Shown: positions 37,601 to 45,089 of the stretch, piece after piece | Position numbering within the stretch: position 1 is the stretch's first letter | Layout: the number at the start of each line of letters is the position of its first letter | Position numbers and translations under genes: made by a program | Source: Planctomycetota bacterium | Lineage (GTDB): Bacteria; Planctomycetota; UBA8108; JACQVS01 | DNA: 63,396 nt | Assembly: GCA_016209605.1 (NCBI GenBank) | Contig: JACQVS010000263.1 | Location: forward strand, 1 to 63,396 | Direction: 5' to 3' | Notes under the pieces: model-generated | Seen by the model: the letters and a program-made list of their open reading frames with translations, nothing else | Database searches by the model: none | Told to the model about the DNA's origin: nothing

Positions 37601-38472
37601 AGCGCGTCCGGGCCGCCCTCGCCGCGTCACGGTCGGAGCTTGGCGTCTTCCTCGAGGCTCGGATGCGAGAGCGGGCTGGAGACGAAGTGCGCGCGGGGGA
37701 GCTTCTCGAGGAGCTGGTGATCGCCGGCCGATCCGCCGATGAGACGGCGCTCCTGGCCTTCGCAAAATCGTGCGCTCGCCGTGGCGACCGCGAAGGGGCG
37801 CTCAAGCTTGTCGAAGAGCGGCTGCTCTCGACAAGGTCGGGATCCCCGCGGGCCTGGTTCGAGTGGCTGCGGCTCGCCTCGCAGCCGCCGGCGCTTACCG
37901 TACAAGACCTGATGGCTCGTCCGCCCCTTCGGGTGGAGGCTGGCGCCGAGCATAGCTTTGTCGCCAACGTGCGCTGGGCCCTCGGAGAGCTGGATCGATC
38001 CGGCGCCATCCGCATCGACTGCGGCGCAAGCAGTGATCTCCTCGACGCCGAAGGACACACCTGGTCCAGAGACCGATTCGGCGATTCGGGGTACCTGTGG
38101 AACAATCCGGCGCCACGAGTTTCCGGAGCGGCCATACCGTAACTCCACAACTCTCGACGCTGGTGGTTCGGTCAAGCCAACGCAAGGAGTAGTGGAGGCT
38201 ACCGCATCCCCATTCCCAACGGACGTTATGAAGTGGCCCTGCACTTTTCGCGCGTCTATCCCTTCCCCGCAGTGCCTGAGCACCGGACGATCGACATCCT
38301 CCTGAACGATCAGGTGGTTCTGGATGGATACGTGCTCGGCTCGACGGGTTTCAACGTCGCGGATGTTCGGCGCTTCGAAGTCGAGGTGGTGGACGGCGTT
38401 TTGGAGATTGCCTTCAAACTCTCCTGGCGCGCCGACGTGGCGGCAATCGAGGTGCGGCGGACCGGCACGTGA
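34594..38472 (+). CDS. membrane Ser/Thr kinase with TPR repeats and malectin-like C-terminus, interrupted by TAA
   Basis: ATG 34594 lies inside the sigma factor's 3' end behind GAGGGG. Kinase domain about 82-345: IGRGGMGVVYEAW, Lys111, HRDIKPSN with Asp221, DFGL, SPEQ, all intact. A transmembrane helix at about 385-408 and TPR repeats about 465-1120 follow. A malectin-like domain starts near 1137 (IRIDCGASSDLLDAEGHTWS). TAA at 38140-38142 stops it at codon 1183, but the same frame continues without gap (HNSRRWWFGQANARSSGGYR, IPNGRYEVALHFS) to TGA at 38472, a total of 1292 codons. Malectin folds bind diglucosides in eukaryotes, so a carbohydrate ligand is plausible. If the stop is real, the sensor domain is halved while the kinase is intact. 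Confidence 0.85.
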
Positions 38473-38626
38473 AATAGCTTCTTTGTAAACAACAAGTTAC
38501 ATGGCGAGCTTCGTTCAAAAAGTAAGTGTGAGGTGCTGTCCCTGACATAGGACAACAAGATTTATTCATTCTTAGCGCGCCGAGTTGGTTACATGCACGG
38601 GGACACAATATCAAGGAGGTTTTACA

Positions 38627-41600
38627 ATGGTTCCTGGAAGAAAGATCACGGACGTGTTGATGATCGCTGGGGCTCTCTGCGGTTGCTTCACTCAGGCCGA
38701 CGCAGACGATTTGGGTCGACCCTTCCTCCTCCAAGACCTGAACCGGGCGAGTCCCTCCTTCCCGCATGACTTCGTCCCCGCCGGCGACCGAATGTTCTTC
38801 CTCGTGGAAAAAGACGGCCTCCATACCACCTCGCTTTGGGTGACGGACGGAATGGGCGCCGCGACCCACTTTGTTCACGAGTTTGGATATCATTTGAATG
38901 ATCTAAACAACTCCAAGAGCACAAAGGCCGGGGTCCTCTACTTTTCAACGTATGACAGCAATGACGGCATTGAGCTTTGGATCTCGGACGGAACACAGGA
39001 GGGGACACGTCCATTCCGCGAGGTTCTCAAATTGCCAGGCGACGTTCATGTCTTTTTTCGGCCAGCGGAGCTTGGAAATTTGCTTGTTTTCGGAGTGAGC
39101 GATGACATCAGTTCCGTGGGCCCTGGTAGCGACCTTTGGGCAACGGATGGCACAGCCGAGGGAACCCGTCTCGTTCGCAAATTCTCCCCGAATGAGCAGT
39201 CGAGTTGCGCCCCATTCTACTTCGGCGATTCCGACTCCTCCATAATCGGCGGTCTTCTTTATTTCAACGCGGATGACGGCATCCATGGTCGCGAGCTCTG
39301 GGTCACGGATGGGACGACCGCTGGAACACGTCTCGCCGCGGATATCGAGGCCGGTCGGGGGTCGTCGGACCCGTGCAGCATGACCGCTATCGATGGTTCG
39401 CTCTACTTCTCGGCTACGACCACCGAATTCGGAAGGGAGCTCTGGGTGTTCAATCCAGCGACGGAAGAGCTCAATCTGGTCGCGGACATTGTGCCGGGAC
39501 CAGGGAGCAGTGATGCCTATCCCATAGGAATCTTTCGTTCAACTCTCTTCTTCAGCGCAGCAGATTCTCAAGGCAGAATAGATCTCTGGATTACGGATCA
39601 CGCAAAAGGTTCCGCTCAACGTCTCAGCGACGCCATCGGAATCCATCAAGGTTTCTCCTGGGACTGGAACCATCTCTGGAATCGTCACGACCTCCAGCTC
39701 GCACCTCTCGGAGATGCCTTCGCCTTTGTCGCGGAGTCGGATGGGCGCTATGGGCTGTGGGTCTCCGACGGCACACCTGGAGGTACTCGGTTCGTGCAGC
39801 AGATCGACCTCCTATCGGGGCTCGTGTCGCTCGGTGATCGGCTTTACTTTGCCGCAGATGACGGTGTCCACGGTTTCGAGCTCTGGACCTCCGACGGCAC
39901 CGCGGATGGTACTCGGATGCTGAAAGATATCGGACCAGCCAATGGGCCCGGGGCCTTTACCAATGGGTATAACATGCTGCGGTTTGCCTCCTCGGCGGCC
40001 GGCTGGCTTTATTTCGCTGCAGACGACGGAAATGGTTCCGAGCTTTGGACCTCCGACGGCACCGAACAGGGGACGAGGCTGCTTGCTGACATCAATAAGG
40101 TCACGAGTCCATCGGCCCCTATCGATTGGAGGGGTTCGTGGGTTGTTTCGAATTTCGTGAAGCTTGGCGATAAAGTCTTCTTCCCGGCCGTATTGAGTGA
40201 CTCTACGTTCCTCGCTGCAACCGACGGTACTCCCGAGGGAACTCGGCTGCTCGATATCCCACTGCTATCGGGTGGGAGTCTCTGGTCTGTCAATGGACGC
40301 CTTATGAGCTCTGGAAGCTTGGTCATCGACCCAGCCGAGAAAAGCATTCAAAGCCTCCGAGAAGTTCTGGGGCAAGCCGAGGGGTGGCAGTCCCTCCCGG
40401 GCCGCGATTGGATTCCCTTCGGCGACGTTGTGCTACTTTTTGTGACACAGTCGACGGAGGCCGAGGCCGAAATCTGGGTAACCAACTGGACACCAGAAGG
40501 CACGAAGCCGTTGCGGGAGTCACTCGGGCAGTCAACAACGTGGCGCATGACGTGGCCGCCTCTGGTTGCAGGAGAGGGCCTGTTTGGCACCGCCGACGAC
40601 GGCGTCCACGGCTTGGAGCTCTGGGTGAGCGATGGAACAAGCAAGGGCACCCGACTCGTGGAGGACATGGCTCCCGGGAACGCATCGAGCTATATACTCA
40701 TCGAGGGCGCTTTGGGCTCACGAGCCCTGTTCACCGTGGGAGTGGGTAATTGGAAAGAACTCGGCGGGCTTTGGGTGACCGATGGTACGGAGGTCGGGAC
40801 AAAGCTTCTGCACCCGAGCATTTTCGATATCCGCGAGGTGGTGACCCTCGTCGGGCTGGCCTACATGAGTGGCAGTTTAATGGATGCCGATCACTCTGCA
40901 TACCCGGGTATTTGGGTTACCGACGGCAGTCCGGAGGGGACCCGGCTTGTCTCCGAGGGAATAGCCGAGCGCCTCACCACTTTTGATAACTCAGTCTACT
41001 TTAGTCGCGGGACAGAGCTTTGGGTCACCAATGGCAGCTCCGAGGGGACGCGTCTCGTTAGCGCCAACGTTCCTTGTAGACATGAAGGTATACGATGCGT
41101 TACCGGCATCGGGCCGACAATCGCTGGCAATTGGTCCTTCTTCGGCGCTTGGGATTCTGAGCACGGCTATGAGTTGTGGGTGTTCGATTTCACGACCGGA
41201 AACCTGCGTATTGTGGAGGATATCAGACAGGGCCTGGCTGATGGTCTCCATAGGTGGTTTGATCTGGACGGGTATAGTCACGGTACGCCCACCTTCTTCT
41301 GGCCCGAGAAGAACCTGCTCCTATTTTTCGCCGACGACGGGACGACTGGTTATGAGCCGTGGGCACTGTCGCTCACATCCAGCCCCCAATCCTTCCACCG
41401 CGGCGACCCGAACTCAAGCGGCACGACGGACATCTCCGACGGCATCGCCATCTTCGGCTTCCTGTTCCTCGGCGATCCGCCAACTCTTTCCTGCAAGGAG
41501 TCCGCCGACGCCAACAACGACGGCACGATCGACATCTCGGACGGGATCTACCTCCTGAGCTGGCTGTTTACCGGTGGCCCAGAACCAGCGGCGCCAGGAC

Positions 41601-41686
41601 CGACTGGGGTTCCCTGCGGCTTCGATCCGGATCCTCCAGGATCTCCAGGTGATCTCGGATGCGAGGGGTACGCAGGCTGTCATTGA
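38627..41686 (+). CDS. secreted ELWxxDGT-repeat protein with dockerin-like tail
   Basis: ATG 38627 follows AAGGAGG by seven bases, which decides the start against frames opening at 38585. A signal peptide ends near ADA. About sixteen repeats of the form ELWVTDGT..GTRLV run through residues 60-910 (ELWISDGTQEG, ELWTSDGTADG, IWVTDGSPEG), a pattern known from large surface proteins and thought to form beta-propeller blades. The last 95 residues are dockerin-like (RGDPNSSGTTDISDGIAIF, DANNDGTIDISDGIYLL). It lacks an enzymatic motif. The GC content is slightly lower than in the neighbouring kinase. Confidence 0.85.
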   Translation: MVPGRKITDVLMIAGALCGCFTQADADDLGRPFLLQDLNRASPSFPHDFVPAGDRMFFLVEKDGLHTTSLWVTDGMGAATHFVHEFGYHLNDLNNSKSTKAGVLYFSTYDSNDGIELWISDGTQEGTRPFREVLKLPGDVHVFFRPAELGNLLVFGVSDDISSVGPGSDLWATDGTAEGTRLVRKFSPNEQSSCAPFYFGDSDSSIIGGLLYFNADDGIHGRELWVTDGTTAGTRLAADIEAGRGSSDPCSMTAIDGSLYFSATTTEFGRELWVFNPATEELNLVADIVPGPGSSDAYPIGIFRSTLFFSAADSQGRIDLWITDHAKGSAQRLSDAIGIHQGFSWDWNHLWNRHDLQLAPLGDAFAFVAESDGRYGLWVSDGTPGGTRFVQQIDLLSGLVSLGDRLYFAADDGVHGFELWTSDGTADGTRMLKDIGPANGPGAFTNGYNMLRFASSAAGWLYFAADDGNGSELWTSDGTEQGTRLLADINKVTSPSAPIDWRGSWVVSNFVKLGDKVFFPAVLSDSTFLAATDGTPEGTRLLDIPLLSGGSLWSVNGRLMSSGSLVIDPAEKSIQSLREVLGQAEGWQSLPGRDWIPFGDVVLLFVTQSTEAEAEIWVTNWTPEGTKPLRESLGQSTTWRMTWPPLVAGEGLFGTADDGVHGLELWVSDGTSKGTRLVEDMAPGNASSYILIEGALGSRALFTVGVGNWKELGGLWVTDGTEVGTKLLHPSIFDIREVVTLVGLAYMSGSLMDADHSAYPGIWVTDGSPEGTRLVSEGIAERLTTFDNSVYFSRGTELWVTNGSSEGTRLVSANVPCRHEGIRCVTGIGPTIAGNWSFFGAWDSEHGYELWVFDFTTGNLRIVEDIRQGLADGLHRWFDLDGYSHGTPTFFWPEKNLLLFFADDGTTGYEPWALSLTSSPQSFHRGDPNSSGTTDISDGIAIFGFLFLGDPPTLSCKESADANNDGTIDISDGIYLLSWLFTGGPEPAAPGPTGVPCGFDPDPPGSPGDLGCEGYAGCH

Positions 41687-42100
41687 ATGACCCGTTGATC
41701 TCTCGCCTCGGTTGGAGTCCAATCCGGCATGGAAGGGGAAGTTCCCTAAGCCGACGCCTATCTCGATCACCGACAATTGCTTAATATGCGGTTTCGAGAT
41801 AACCGTCCGGAGTTTGCGTCGTTATAAACCCAGCAAAACCGTCAGTCACCAGCTCGACGGCATCCCATGTTCGTAATCCCCCTTTGAGTACGCCGTTACT
41901 CTGCTGACTTTTTTTTCTAAAGTCACTGGTGACTTTTCTCGGGAAATCGCTGATAGGGCGGGTTGGAAGCGAGGTTTTGAATGGGTTCATCTCGCACGGG
42001 AAAGATAAAGAAAGGCGGCGACCTCGACATTTCCGGTTAAAGTGCGAACATACGTGTAGGCCTGGATATGGTGAACGTCTTTTTTATCCGCCAAGATTTT
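41687..42100. other. gene-poor gap with one stem-loop
   Basis: The 414 bases between the ELW-repeat gene and vapC hold no gene I can support. A short minus-strand frame (41781-41990) has protein-like residues (ELVTDGFAGFI) but no family match or ribosome site. The one clear element is the inverted repeat AAAGTCAC-TG-GTGACTTT at 41919-41936, preceded by an eight-T run, which could work as a terminator on the minus strand. Confidence 0.4.
41919..41936. terminator. possible terminator stem-loop downstream of vapBC
   Basis: AAAGTCAC-TG-GTGACTTT has perfect eight-base arms around TG. Runs of T lie on both sides, so it could terminate vapBC transcripts coming from the right or the ELW transcript from the left. 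The two-base loop is tight. The GTGAC/GTCAC content resembles the palindrome at 29999-30023. Confidence 0.35.
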
Positions 42101-42496
42101 TTATTTGGACCAGTCCTCGACTGTCAAGCCAGGGACTCGTGTGAACTCGGCGAGGTTATTGGTTACTACCCGGAGTCCGTTAGCCGATGCGATAGCCGCG
42201 ACCAAAAGATCGCGCTCGCCAATTGGCGACTGTCTCAAGAGATATCGAAGCCGAGCGTGTTCCTCGGCGGCAGCTCGCTCGAATGGCAGCACCAAATATG
42301 GTTCGAGAAACTTTCTCCATGCTTCCCGTTTTCGGGGAGGATCATCGCTTTTCTCGGCGCCATACCAAAGCTCCGCAATTGTGATGCTTGACACCGCCAC
42401 GTCGTCCGGACTTATATCCTGAAGTCGTCGACGGACAGCCTTTGGGCGGTCTCGAGCGGCGAAGATAAGCATGTTGGTGTCGAGGAGCCATTCCAT
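42101..42496 (-). CDS. vapC: VapC-family PIN-domain ribonuclease toxin
   Basis: A 131-residue PIN-domain protein of normal length. The metal-binding acidic residues are present: Asp6 (LLDTNML), Glu42 (ITIAELWYG) and Asp96 (IGERDLLVAAIA), with the closing TNNLAEF block. VapC toxins are Mg-dependent endoribonucleases that cleave tRNA or rRNA. Its start overlaps the antitoxin stop as TAATG (42494-42498), so it is coupled to vapB. It appears intact, unlike two other toxins in this window. Confidence 0.9.
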   Translation of the reverse strand: MEWLLDTNMLIFAARDRPKAVRRRLQDISPDDVAVSSITIAELWYGAEKSDDPPRKREAWRKFLEPYLVLPFERAAAEEHARLRYLLRQSPIGERDLLVAAIASANGLRVVTNNLAEFTRVPGLTVEDWSK

Positions 42497-42780
42497 TACC
42501 CATCACCTGGGAGGTCAAGGAGTTTACCGCCCATTAGAGGAACGGCACCGATGTTGAGATTTCGCTGGAGGCGGGTAACGCGTGCCCAGTATCCTTTCGG
42601 CCAGGCCCTCTTTTTAACCGGTTCGAGGACCACAGCATCTCCCGCACGCCGTATGTTGACCTCGTCGCCTTTAAATCTGAAAGCTTTAGGCAGTCGCACC
42701 GCCTGCGAGCGACCGTTTTTGAACAACTTGGCTCTGGCTGATGCTCCAGTTGAAGTTTGAAAATACGAATTCTTGGACAT
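42496..42780 (-). CDS. vapB: VapB-type AbrB/SpoVT-fold antitoxin
   Basis: A 94-residue protein. Residues 16-55 carry the swapped-hairpin AbrB pattern of VapB antitoxins (AKLFKNGRSQAVRLPKAFRF, then GDEVNIRRAGDAVVLEP). The C-terminal part would wrap VapC. GGAG lies about nine bases before ATG. VapB-VapC complexes usually bind their own promoter and repress the operon. The stop overlaps the toxin start by one base. Confidence 0.88.
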   Translation of the reverse strand: MSKNSYFQTSTGASARAKLFKNGRSQAVRLPKAFRFKGDEVNIRRAGDAVVLEPVKKRAWPKGYWARVTRLQRNLNIGAVPLMGGKLLDLPGDG

Positions 42781-42870
42781 ACAAAAATTCTCCGAGCTAC
42801 GAAGGTCTCTCCTTGGTATCTATCAGTATATACCAACAGCTATGGGAAATCAAGTTGTCTTTCCAGGTGG

Positions 42871-42902
42871 CAGCGCTTCCGCAACAAGTTGCGGAATCGC
42901 TG
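42871..42902. repeat. long near-perfect inverted repeat
   Basis: Fifteen-base arms (CAGCGCTTCCGCAAC and GTTGCGGAATCGCTG) surround AA with one mismatch, one of the strongest hairpins in the window. It stands between vapB and a scrap of dockerin-coding sequence and is not part of a recognisable gene. Possible origins are a REP-like element, a transposon end or an old terminator. I found no second copy. Confidence 0.5.
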
Positions 42903-42914
42903 TTGCGAGGCCGT

Positions 42915-42979
42915 GCCATCTTCGGCTTCCTCTTCCTCGGAGATCCGCTGGCCCTGCCTTGCAAGTCGTCAGCCGATGA
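42915..42979 (+). pseudogene. scrap of dockerin-coding sequence
   Basis: About 65 bases encode AIFGFLFLGDPLALPCKSSAD, nearly the same as the segment AIFGFLFLGDPPTLSCKESAD in the ELW protein's tail (about 41448-41510), also at DNA level. No calcium loop precedes or follows it. It is an isolated relic of a second dockerin-tailed gene or a partial duplication of the neighbour's tail. Confidence 0.6.
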
Positions 42980-42986
42980 TTTCCAA

Positions 42987-43141
42987 GCCAATAATATCCA
43001 GGCGTTTTATCGCCAGTATCCGAAAGCGGAATATTATGTCGTGGCGCGGGATGTCGACAGGCCTTTCCGCAAGTCGCATGGCGAGGTCGCGGTCACTTAC
43101 ATAGTTTGCTGGCGCTGAGCGACAAGGCGGCGAGTTGGTGA
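42987..43141 (+). pseudogene. 3' scrap of a DUF4143 ATPase, frameshifted
   Basis: Directly after the dockerin scrap, the frame reads NNIQAFYRQYPKAEYYVVAR, then DVDRPFRKSHGEVAVTY, the closing part of DUF4143 proteins. Near 43102 one base is missing: restoring it gives an ending SLLALSDKAASW that stops at TGA 43139-43141. It is only about 50 codons and has no start. The join to the dockerin scrap (about 42980-42990) is a clean illegitimate junction. Confidence 0.6.
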
Positions 43142-43254
43142 CCGGCGCGCCGGCCTTTCATTTTCAAGGGCAATGGAGCACCAGGGCAAATGCCTCTTTG
43201 CAAGTTGAAGTTCAACAAGATCTAGAATAAAGTGCATTGTCAGGAGATTGAGAT

Positions 43255-43524
43255 ATGAAAAAAAAGAAGAAAAAGGCGAAGCTTTTAGGGCGTCACATTG
43301 TCGCAGACCCGGAAATCTGCCATGGCAAGCCAACCTTTCGGGGGACGCGAATCTTGGTTGCCGATGTCTTAGAGCAAGTTGCCGAAGGTCTGGCTTGGGA
43401 AACCATCATCCAGGAATGGCGCCAGAGTATCAACCATGATTCCATCGCTGAAGCTATCCATCTGGCAAGAAAGGCTTTTCTCGATCATGTACCGGAGTAT
43501 TTTCTGGAGCCGCCGGCCGCATGA
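43255..43524 (+). CDS. DUF433 antitoxin
   Basis: An 89-residue protein with a very basic start (KKKKKKAKLLG), an AGGAG site before ATG, and the DUF433 core IVADPEICHGKPTFRGTRIL, VADVLEQVAEGLAWETIIQE. DUF433 proteins pair with PIN-like DUF5615 toxins and contain a winged-helix-like DNA-binding fold. Its stop overlaps the next ATG as ATGA (43521-43524). The antitoxin is intact although its toxin is frameshifted. Confidence 0.88.
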   Translation: MKKKKKKAKLLGRHIVADPEICHGKPTFRGTRILVADVLEQVAEGLAWETIIQEWRQSINHDSIAEAIHLARKAFLDHVPEYFLEPPAA

Positions 43525-43920
43525 TTCTTCTGGATGAGAATATCATCGACAATCAGTGCCAGCTCCTGAAAAATTGGAGCATACCCATACGGCAAATTGG
43601 CTATGAGATTGGAAGGCAAGGTTTGAGGGACAATGAAATTATCCCCTTCTTGCTTCAGGTGCGCCGACCGAACTTTTTTCACGCGAGATCAGGATTTTTA
43701 TCAACGTCGCCTCCGCCATGCACATTATTGTCTGGTCCACCTTGCAATCACCAAAAATGAGGTCGCATCATTTGTTTACCGCTTTTTGCGGCATCGAGAG
43801 TTTGATACCGCGACGAAAAGAATGGGGGCGGTCATTCAAGTCTCTCATGTCGGGATCTCTGTCTGGCGACTGCACCAGGAAAAAGAGATCTTTTATGCCT
43901 GGCCGCTGATCAAAAAATAA
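43521..43920 (+). pseudogene. DUF5615 PIN-like toxin with a one-base frameshift
   Basis: The N-terminal part is normal (ILLDENIIDNQCQLLKNWSI, then GLRDNEIIPFLLQVRRP), including the Asp-Glu of the PIN-like active site. At about 43671 an extra A before a six-T run shifts the frame. The adjacent frame then continues correctly: TFFTRDQDFYQRRLRHAHYC, LVHLAITKNEVASFVYRFLR, to TAA at 43918-43920. Restored, it would have about 132 residues, the usual size. As read, the product ends after about 79 residues with an unrelated tail. A homopolymer sequencing error is the main alternative to a real mutation. Confidence 0.75.
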
Positions 43921-44079
43921 CGCCCTGAACCGGATCCGTTGCGCACAGCTTTTCATCATCGGGTCGGCGTTTTCAACGACCCAGACGATGGCCGCTTACC
44001 TTTAGCGTCCCGCGCGGGTGGAGCTCGCATCCGGCCTCAAGGACCTCTTCGGCTGGCACTTTTGCAGCGAAGAGGAGGA

Positions 44080-44979
44080 TCACACCGCCGACCGCAACCA
44101 CTCGACGCTTTCTCGGATATTGCGGGGGGTGGCCAGGGTTTCGATGGAGAAGACGCCTTCCCAGCTCGTCTCCTTCAAGTAGTCGATGCAGGCTTTGATG
44201 TTGGGCGCGTTGACGCCGTGGCCGATGGAGACTCCCGAGCTGGCGATGCCCGTGTCCTCGCCGCGGCTGGCCTCGGCCAGCTCCTTGGGCACGTCCTTGC
44301 AGTGCACGTGGCGCAGCCAGGGGCGGATCGCCTTGAGGTAGGCGAGCGGATCGTGCCCGGCGATGAAGGTGTTGCCGGTGTCGAAGTTGACGCCGAGGTA
44401 CGGCGAGTCGAACTCCTTGAGGATCTTCACCATCAATTCCAGGTTGTTGGTGTACGGCCCGTGCGGCTCGAGGTTGACGCCGACCTTGAAACTCTCGGCG
44501 CGCTCCAGCGCCAGCTTGATGTTGAACCGCCACTGGGCGGCGACCTCCTCATCGGTGTAGCCTTTCGGCTTCTGGGCGCCGTCGGTGCTGTCCACGTATG
44601 GGCAGCCGATCAGGTGGGCCATGCGGATCGCCCGCCAGACGTAAGGCACGCCGTAAACCGCCCCCTTCGGGCCGGTGAGCGGATAGCCCGCGTCGATCTG
44701 GGAGACCTGCAGCCCGCGCTCGTCGAGATAACCCTTCAGCCACATCTCATCCACGTCGAGCGGCAGCGCGGGATCGTAACCGAGCCCCTGGATGAAATTT
44801 TGTCCATCCACCAGGCCGAACTCGAGGTGCGTCAACCGGTGCTCGACCGCCGCGGCGACCGCCTGCTCGAACGAGCCGCTGACGGGCCGCCAGTTGTCGG
44901 TGTGCATGCCGATCTTGATCTTCGAAGCCGCGGGCTGGTTTCGGTCGCTGGAACTTTTATTTTTCGTCGGGCGGGCCAT
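44080..44979 (-). CDS. xylose isomerase-like TIM barrel (sugar phosphate isomerase/epimerase family)
   Basis: A 299-residue protein with the AP endonuclease 2/xylose isomerase-like barrel pattern: IKIGMHTDNWRPV at the first strand, VGVNLEPHGP, YLGVNFDTGN (metal-binding Asp), LRHVHCKDVP and GVFSIETLA with the closing Glu. These residues form a divalent metal site. Relatives isomerise or epimerise sugars or inositols. AGGAG precedes ATG 44979. The basic N-terminus (ARPTKNKSSSDRNQPAASK) shows no signal peptide, so it should be cytoplasmic. It has no close operon partner. The substrate is unknown. Confidence 0.85.
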   Translation of the reverse strand: MARPTKNKSSSDRNQPAASKIKIGMHTDNWRPVSGSFEQAVAAAVEHRLTHLEFGLVDGQNFIQGLGYDPALPLDVDEMWLKGYLDERGLQVSQIDAGYPLTGPKGAVYGVPYVWRAIRMAHLIGCPYVDSTDGAQKPKGYTDEEVAAQWRFNIKLALERAESFKVGVNLEPHGPYTNNLELMVKILKEFDSPYLGVNFDTGNTFIAGHDPLAYLKAIRPWLRHVHCKDVPKELAEASRGEDTGIASSGVSIGHGVNAPNIKACIDYLKETSWEGVFSIETLATPRNIRESVEWLRSAV

Positions 44980-45089
44980 ATCGCTCCTTCTGGCTGGCTG
45001 CCGTGCTGATTTACTCGGCTTGGCTCCAATTGTGCAAGACCCAAGGTTAGATTAGAATAAGATCTTGATGAAAATCAACAAGAACCTGC

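Noticed and set aside
9469..38142. Genetic code change or stop-codon recoding as the cause of the in-frame stops
   Set aside because: TAG, TGA and TAA are all involved, the same codons end most other genes normally, and no selenocysteine or pyrrolysine signal is visible.
41781..41990. Small minus-strand frame with transposase-like ELVTDGFAGF
   Set aside because: No start context, no catalytic triad and no terminal repeats; too short to support.
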